Below, piece after piece: positions 58,938 to 64,000 of a stretch of 64,000 nt of DNA. The translations under genes were made by a program, and so were the position numbers. Each line of letters opens with the position of its first letter. The stretch's first letter is position 1. The notes under the pieces were generated by a model. That model was not told where the DNA came from and did not search any database. It saw only the letters and a list, made by a program, of their open reading frames with translations. Source of the stretch: Paenibacillus tepidiphilus (GTDB taxonomy: Bacteria > Bacillota > Bacilli > Paenibacillales > Paenibacillaceae); the NCBI RefSeq assembly GCF_008635795.1, contig NZ_VWRQ01000010.1, positions 1-64,000 on the forward strand, written 5' to 3'.

Positions 58938-58996
58938 TAGCCGAGAAGCTTTGTATTAAGCATAAGGTCTTTTGAAGGGCTAAAGTTCAAGATACG
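58938..58996 (+). other. Putative right attachment site (spo0A 3' copy)
   Basis: A second copy of the spo0A end, with VAEKLCIKHKVF-stop in place of [16 protein letters not shown]. Similarity fades upstream of 58930. It marks the end of the island that begins at 55171. Confidence 0.6.
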
Positions 58997-59117
58997 GGAA
59001 AATTTGATTTGAGAAAAGACGCAAACAAAGACTGTCTCTTTCTATGAAGAGGTTTTAGGGGGATTAATACTGGATACTCGGCTCTCTCAGAAAGAATGGC
59101 TGGAATATATTAATCGT

Positions 59118-59663
59118 TTGCAGGAAAGAGAAAGACAGAAGATAATTTCCGGTGGATTAAGCAATTGGACTTTGTTTGCTGCCTTAGCTGGATTAGGGTA
59201 TTGGATTTTTCCTGATATTATAGACATTCAAAAACACTGGATGACTGTAACTGTAGGGTTTATTATTTTCCATAACACAACTATTACTCTTTTTGATGTT
59301 TTTAATAAATATTTCAGGCAAGAGAAAATCAGGAAATTTCGTATAGCTAAAAATAAGATCGAAAAAAAAGGTTCACTTCCTCTAAAAATACATGAAGGTA
59401 TAATAATGGTTGGGGCTTTAGTGCTTAATTTATATTTTGTTTATCATTCACACAGAAAAGATTTCTGGGTTTTTGAAGTTTATTTCATAATATACTCTTT
59501 TAGATACTTCCCAATAATTGATGTTATTTTGAATTGGAGCGTAAATGTTAGTATTTGGAAAGAGGTCGCAAAAAACCGTATATCTGAGGATATTGCATTA
59601 GATGCTCCACTAAATGAAGAGATTAATATTAAAAAAAGAATGGAGCATTTCGTTGGATTTTGA
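59118..59663 (+). CDS. Unknown polytopic membrane protein
   Basis: The 181-residue product from TTG 59118 has four hydrophobic segments and a basic loop (EKIRKFRIAKNKIEKKGS). The frame remains open to 59013 and reads as natural protein (DTRLSQKEWLEYINR) upstream of the TTG. AGGGGG precedes a CTG at 59070, so translation may begin there with a rare start. I do not recognise the family. It overlaps the next gene by four bases. Confidence 0.65.
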   Translation: MQERERQKIISGGLSNWTLFAALAGLGYWIFPDIIDIQKHWMTVTVGFIIFHNTTITLFDVFNKYFRQEKIRKFRIAKNKIEKKGSLPLKIHEGIIMVGALVLNLYFVYHSHRKDFWVFEVYFIIYSFRYFPIIDVILNWSVNVSIWKEVAKNRISEDIALDAPLNEEINIKKRMEHFVGF

Positions 59664-59971
59664 AGAGACTACTTAGTTTTATTAATAGTATACTTGCAAA
59701 AATAATTGTAACAATAACAATGTTGTTATACGCTGTTACGCATTATGATTTTAATAATATATTATGGAAACAACTTTTTAATGGTCTTGCCCTTGTAATC
59801 ATAGTCGTTCTTTCGCAGTATCTATTAGTAATTTTCTTTAAACGTATGAAAATAGCTAGGCTTGAAGAACTTGAAAAAGAAATAATTTTAAATAATTATA
59901 ATGAAGAGCAAATTATTAAGAAACTTAGATATGGTTATTACAGTTTAAGTGATGTCGATAACTATTTATAA
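59660..59971 (+). CDS. Unknown small membrane protein
   Basis: The 103-residue protein has two membrane helices (about 8-27 and 38-60) and a charged helical tail (RMKIARLEELEKEIILNN). It starts at TTG in the overlap TTGA with the previous stop. The tight pair suggests a functional unit. Base composition is AT-rich like the island. Confidence 0.6.
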   Translation: MKRLLSFINSILAKIIVTITMLLYAVTHYDFNNILWKQLFNGLALVIIVVLSQYLLVIFFKRMKIARLEELEKEIILNNYNEEQIIKKLRYGYYSLSDVDNYL

Positions 59972-60000
59972 ATTTTATTATGTGAGATAATAATGTTTAC

Positions 60001-60040
60001 ACAGGCAAGCCGCTTTTGTTAGCGGCTTGCCTGTTTTTTT
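60001..60040 (+). terminator. Terminator at the island edge
   Basis: ACAGGCAAGCCGC and GCGGCTTGCCTGT arms, followed by T6. Very stable. Confidence 0.9.
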
Positions 60041-60165
60041 ACTGAGTGTTTAATTGCCGTCTATGACCGCTATCAGCCTAGCACCGGAACGATGACTTGA
60101 ATACGCTTGGCAGCAGCCCCTGTAATCTTCATTCTGCAAGCTTCATCCAGCGTATCTCCCGGCTG

Positions 60166-60663
60166 TTATGCCTCGTCAGGCAGCTCAAGCTCCACATCCG
60201 CGTCAGCCATATCGACGCCGCCATTAGGACCGCCCGCGGCATCCAGAATGCCGATGGCCAGAACACTGACGGCTGCAGCTGCTGCCAGGTTCTTGGCGCC
60301 TTGCTTCGCCTTGTCCGGATCATCGTCTCTGATGCCGGTTACTACGTCCTTGCCGCTGGTATATACATATCTGGCCGACAAGGCAGCTCCCCTGGCGGTA
60401 GTGGTTACAGCCTCGCCAATATCGCTCAAGCCTTCATTGATATCACGTTTATCTTGCGTAATTACGCCTTTCGTGATATCAAATGCACCGCTAGCCAATT
60501 GCCCGGCGGTCTTGCCGGTGGCAATCGTCGCTTTCTCGACACTGTTGCCGACCTCTTTAACGAAGCCGCTCCCGGTCAGCTCGCCGACCACCCGGACCGA
60601 TCCTCCCAGCACCTTGCCTGTAATTTCCCCGGCGAATTGACCGAAGTCCTTCAGAAATGACAT
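60166..60663 (-). CDS. Hypothetical Gly/Ala-rich protein
   Basis: The 165-residue protein is unrecognised. It starts at ATG 60663 with AGAGGAG upstream. A Gly/Val/Thr-rich amphipathic N-terminal part is followed by a hydrophobic Ala-rich helix (NLAAAAAVSVLAIGILDAAG) and an acidic end. The same frame stays open for about 30 codons beyond the stop, to 60073 (..KRIQVIVPVLG), so an ancestral form may have been longer. It is not clear whether it is soluble or membrane-associated. Confidence 0.7.
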   Translation of the reverse strand: MSFLKDFGQFAGEITGKVLGGSVRVVGELTGSGFVKEVGNSVEKATIATGKTAGQLASGAFDITKGVITQDKRDINEGLSDIGEAVTTTARGAALSARYVYTSGKDVVTGIRDDDPDKAKQGAKNLAAAAAVSVLAIGILDAAGGPNGGVDMADADVELELPDEA

Positions 60664-61277
60664 TTGATCCGCTCCTCTGCATGGTATTGTCCTGCTATAT
60701 AAGTTGAACATAAGATTAGCTGGATAAGGCCAGAAAAGTGATTCCAGCAAAGCTACAGACTTCCGTCCGCTGCCTGTTCCCCCGATTTCCAGATGAATAT
60801 TGCTATTGGCTGTATTATTCACTGGCAGGCAGACTGTAGTTGGAAAATCGCCACTTAATTTGACCTATATGGAGATAATCATAGACTTAGTTGGATATTC
60901 GCCACTTAATATGGGTGAAAAATAGTGAGTGCACCAATTTCGACCAATTTAAGTAGCGATTATCGAATTAGATGGCTGAAATCCGTAATACAGGCCGAAA
61001 TAGAGTGCGAAAATCGAACTAATAGCAGTGAACTTTTAGTTTGGCTTGAGGATTAGCCCGGGCTTGGCGCTGACTATCACGAGAGCTTTGATATCGGGCC
61101 GCTATCCTGCCCGGTATTTCTTATTTGATTTACTTTTTAGCGCTTAACTCGTGACAACCATGCTTCCGCTATCAGCTTACTCGTTCATTATATCCTCTTC
61201 TGCACAATAAAACCTTATATAAAGAAGCCACCCTGCCATAATGACGGCGGATGGCTTCTTTGAGGCTGTATGCCCGT
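60664..61277. other. Intergenic region with dispersed repeat
   Basis: No gene. Includes the third copy of the AGTTGGAT/CGCCACTTAAT element and, near 61229, GAAGCCACCCTGCC..GGATGGCTTC, a hairpin serving as terminator of the following minus-strand gene. Confidence 0.55.
60836..61025. repeat. Dispersed inverted-repeat element, copy 3
   Basis: AGTTGGAAAATCGCCACTTA and AGTTGGATATTCGCCACTTA lie on the left; AATTTAAGTAGCGATTATCG is on the right. The halves are complementary and would fold into a long hairpin. Confidence 0.65.
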
Positions 61278-63899
61278 TTATTCTACGGAGGCGGATAACA
61301 GTGCAGAGATCACCTTGGCAGCCTCTGCGCGGGTGGCAGTGGCTTTAGGAGCGAAGCTGCCGTCCGCCCGGCCGGCAATGATGCCCTGCTCGGCGGCTAC
61401 GGTGATTGCGTCCTTAGCCCAGACGCTGATAGACGCGGCATCGCTGAAGCTGAGTGCCGCAGCAGCGGCCAGCGTCTTGCCTGCGCGAAGATCAAGCCCC
61501 TTCTTCACCATGACGGCCATTTGCTCGCGGGTAATGGAAGCGGCAGGTGCGAAGGTATCAGAGGTGATGCCGCCGGCCAGCTTGTTCTGGGCGACTGCTG
61601 CGACGGAGCTTGCATACCAGGCCGAAGCCGGAACATCCTTGAAGCCTGCCGCTGCGGTTGCCTTCAGATTCAGCGCTTTCGTTAGCATGCTGGCGAATTC
61701 CGCACGGGTGACCAGACCATTCGGGTCGAAGGTATCGGCGGTTTTGCCGGACAGGATGCCCTTGGCTGCAAGCCCGCTGATATAGGAGGCGGCCCAGTGG
61801 CTGTCCGGAACATCCTTAAAGCTGCTTGCTGCCGGTTGCCCGCTGCCGGTTGCCGGTACCGAAGGGGTAACAGCCTTGCTGACGTCCAGCGTGAAGATAC
61901 CGAAGCCTTTGTCATCTACTTGACCGGTATAGGCAATGTTGTCGGTCTCTTTGGCATACAGTTCCGCTTTCGGTGAGGTTGTGAATGTAACCTTCGCATC
62001 GCCTGAAATCGGTGCAATTGACCAGTTGTTGTCGGCGGTCGGATTAATGGTTTTGCTGGCAGTGATATAATCCATCAGGATCTGGCGGTTCTCATCCGGG
62101 GAGTCGATGATGTATTTGCTGCCCTTTACACCCGGGAAATTGCCGCCGCCGCTGGCGCGGTAGTTATTGGTTGCCACGATGAATTCCTGCTCGGGATCAA
62201 TCGCCTTGCCGTTATACTGCAAATTGATAATCCGGCTGGAGGCGGCATCGTTGACCGTGCCGTCCGGCTTGTATTTGGCCGGCTTGGTCACATCCACCTG
62301 ATACGTTACGCCGTCAATAACATCAAAATTGTACACAGCGAAAGCCGGATTCAGCAGTTCCTGTGCTTCAGTCTTAGCAGGGTCGATCTGATTGAATTTG
62401 CCTGCCGTCATTTCCAGCCATTCTTTGACAACAGAGCCCTTAACCAGAATTGCCTTCAGCGTATTGTCATACAGATACAGGTCACCGGCACTCTTGATGG
62501 CCAGCGGACCAGCAGCGATGTCGGTATACTCTTCAGGGCCGTTGCGTCCGGCTTTAAACGGAGCGCCTACGGACAATACCGGAGTGTTCGCATACTGCGG
62601 CAGATTCTTCTTGATATAGTCTTCCACGTACAGCTTTTGCGCTGTCGTCACGATCTGCACCGAAGGATCGTCCTGAACCAATCCGAAATAGCTGTAGATA
62701 GGGCCGGTAGTGGTTCCGATCGGACTGTTGGCATACTTGATCGTGGCTTCATGGTCTGCCTGTACAGCGTCAACTATGGCCTGGTCCACATCCACAGTGG
62801 ATTTCTTGGCGACGGAATCATAGATGGCTCTGGTGGAGGACTGCGAGGCAGCAACCTTCCACTTGCCGTTTTCCTTCTCCAGGGTCAGGTCAATCAATCC
62901 CAGGTTGCTGCCGCCATACCCGGCTTGTACTGCAGGTACGCCGTTGATCGTGCCTTTGGCATTGTCCACACCTGCTAGAACCTTGCCGGAAGCATCCTTG
63001 AACAGCGTGTCCAGCGATTTCTCATCAGCCGCCGGGAATACCTTGTGGGTATGAGAGAATGTAATGGCGTCGATTCCCGGCACCTTGCTGAGCGGCAGAA
63101 TCGCATCTTCCGCCTTCACATGGGGCTCGGCAGTGCCGTTAAAGCCGGAATGTGTCATGGCGATAACGAGATCGGCGCCGGCGGCACGGATTTCCGGTAC
63201 AAATTTCTCGGCAGTGGCAACAATATCCTTAGTAATGACCTTGCCTTCCAGATGGGCTTTATCCCATTCCGTAATTTGCGGGGTTACGAGGCCAAGCACG
63301 CCGATTTTGAGCGTCTGGGCGTTGCCGGCTTCGTCCTTGTAGGATTTGCTGATAATTTGATAGGGCTTGTACTGGTTGACATCATTATCGGTATTGTTAT
63401 CTTTGTCGTCTATATAGACATTAGCATTGATATAAGGGAAGTTTGCTCCTTTGATAGCCTGGTCCAGGTAATCAAGCCCATAGTTGAACTCATGGTTCCC
63501 GAAGGTGGCAACGTCATAGCCCATCAGGTTCATAGCTTTATATACCGGATGGATTTCATTTCCTTTAATCGGATTAACCAGGGCTTTATAGGTACCGAGC
63601 GGAGTGCCTTGAATCAGGTCACCGTTGTCTACAAGCAGTGTGTTGGCGGCTTCACTGCGTGCCTGCTTGACGAGAGTAGAGGTGCGGGCCAATCCGACAG
63701 TCAGCGAGGTCGCGCTCTTGTAATAATCATAAGGCAGCAGATTCGTATGAATGTCGGTAGTTTCCATAATTCTTACTTTCAATGTCGCATCTGCTGCTGC
63801 GGCCGAAGCGAAAGTGCCGCCGAGCGGGAGAATGCCTAAGGAGAGTGCCAGTGAGGACAGGGCTGTCTTCCGCCAAACAGACCTAGTGTTATTATTCAT
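61278..63899 (-). CDS. SLH-anchored 2',3'-cyclic-nucleotide phosphodiesterase/3'-nucleotidase
   Basis: The 873-residue secreted protein has a signal peptide and a metallophosphatase domain (METTDIHTNLLPYDY, NGDLIQGTP, GNHEFNYGLDYL, FSHTHKVFP). Next comes a 5'-nucleotidase C-terminal domain (NNYRASGGGNFPG) and three SLH repeats at the end (about 690-873; TRAEFASMLTKAL, TREQMAVMVKKGL, TRAEAAKVISALL). It degrades extracellular nucleotides for phosphate and nucleoside supply, bound to the cell wall polymer. ATG 63899 lies 12 bases after GAAGGG; ATG 63911 touches it. Confidence 0.92.
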   Translation of the reverse strand: MNNNTRSVWRKTALSSLALSLGILPLGGTFASAAAADATLKVRIMETTDIHTNLLPYDYYKSATSLTVGLARTSTLVKQARSEAANTLLVDNGDLIQGTPLGTYKALVNPIKGNEIHPVYKAMNLMGYDVATFGNHEFNYGLDYLDQAIKGANFPYINANVYIDDKDNNTDNDVNQYKPYQIISKSYKDEAGNAQTLKIGVLGLVTPQITEWDKAHLEGKVITKDIVATAEKFVPEIRAAGADLVIAMTHSGFNGTAEPHVKAEDAILPLSKVPGIDAITFSHTHKVFPAADEKSLDTLFKDASGKVLAGVDNAKGTINGVPAVQAGYGGSNLGLIDLTLEKENGKWKVAASQSSTRAIYDSVAKKSTVDVDQAIVDAVQADHEATIKYANSPIGTTTGPIYSYFGLVQDDPSVQIVTTAQKLYVEDYIKKNLPQYANTPVLSVGAPFKAGRNGPEEYTDIAAGPLAIKSAGDLYLYDNTLKAILVKGSVVKEWLEMTAGKFNQIDPAKTEAQELLNPAFAVYNFDVIDGVTYQVDVTKPAKYKPDGTVNDAASSRIINLQYNGKAIDPEQEFIVATNNYRASGGGNFPGVKGSKYIIDSPDENRQILMDYITASKTINPTADNNWSIAPISGDAKVTFTTSPKAELYAKETDNIAYTGQVDDKGFGIFTLDVSKAVTPSVPATGSGQPAASSFKDVPDSHWAASYISGLAAKGILSGKTADTFDPNGLVTRAEFASMLTKALNLKATAAAGFKDVPASAWYASSVAAVAQNKLAGGITSDTFAPAASITREQMAVMVKKGLDLRAGKTLAAAAALSFSDAASISVWAKDAITVAAEQGIIAGRADGSFAPKATATRAEAAKVISALLSASVE

Positions 63900-64000
63900 G
63901 AAATCTTTCATCCCTTCTCTATGTTAAGATATGTAACAAATACAACAGTATTATAGCGGAATTTACTTAAAATTAACATATCCAAAATAAAAAGCCGGAT

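Overview
The window is a chromosome segment of a spore-forming Gram-positive bacterium, almost certainly a Paenibacillus. The evidence is the complete spoIIIAA-AH operon, spoIVB, spo0A and splB, the Bacillales gene order yqhQ-yqhR-yqhT-efp ... yqhV-spoIIIA-accBC-yqhY-nusB-folD-xseAB-ispA-dxs-tlyA-argR-recN-spoIVB-spo0A, an LplB/YtcP-type sugar transporter beside a YesM/YesN pair, SLH-anchored surface proteins, and GC-rich codon use in the core. Assignment is by gene content and order only; no database was searched.

Layout. 1-8.7 kb: a carbohydrate ABC importer (two permeases and a binding lipoprotein) facing a YesM-YesN two-component system with its own binding lipoprotein. 8.9-11.2 kb: a secreted copper-amine-oxidase-N/PKD protein. 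11.4-18.2 kb: zinc homeostasis (zur, znuA, znuC, znuB) interleaved with yidD and T-box-controlled metS; znuA has two Zur-box-like palindromes over its promoter. 18.4-24 kb: ccdA, splB, mntR, a glycoside-hydrolase-like secreted protein and a patatin. 24-29.7 kb: yqhQ, yqhR, yqhT, efp, a Cys-rich copper-binding protein and lysC. 29.7-31.1 kb: a gene-free stretch of short repeats. 31.1-54.2 kb: yitT, then the conserved sporulation, fatty-acid, isoprenoid and DNA-metabolism block ending with spoIVB. 54.4 kb: spo0A.

Immediately after spo0A the composition becomes AT-rich (55.2-60.0 kb). This island starts with a decayed tyrosine recombinase and holds a tightly overlapping three-gene operon: a small protein with a predicted histone fold, an unrecognised 467-residue protein, and an unrecognised protein with two C-terminal membrane helices. 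It is followed by a degenerate second copy of the last 59 bases around the spo0A stop (50 of 59 identical), which looks like the distal attachment site of an element that integrated at the 3' end of spo0A. Two more overlapping membrane-protein genes follow. This is the best candidate for an undescribed system in the window; its function is unknown.

60-64 kb returns to host composition, with a small hypothetical gene and an SLH-anchored 2',3'-cyclic phosphodiesterase/nucleotidase. Several families of short inverted repeats, resembling non-autonomous MITE or REP elements, recur in the intergenic regions near 0.2, 16.8, 29.9, 42.5-43.1 and 60.9 kb.
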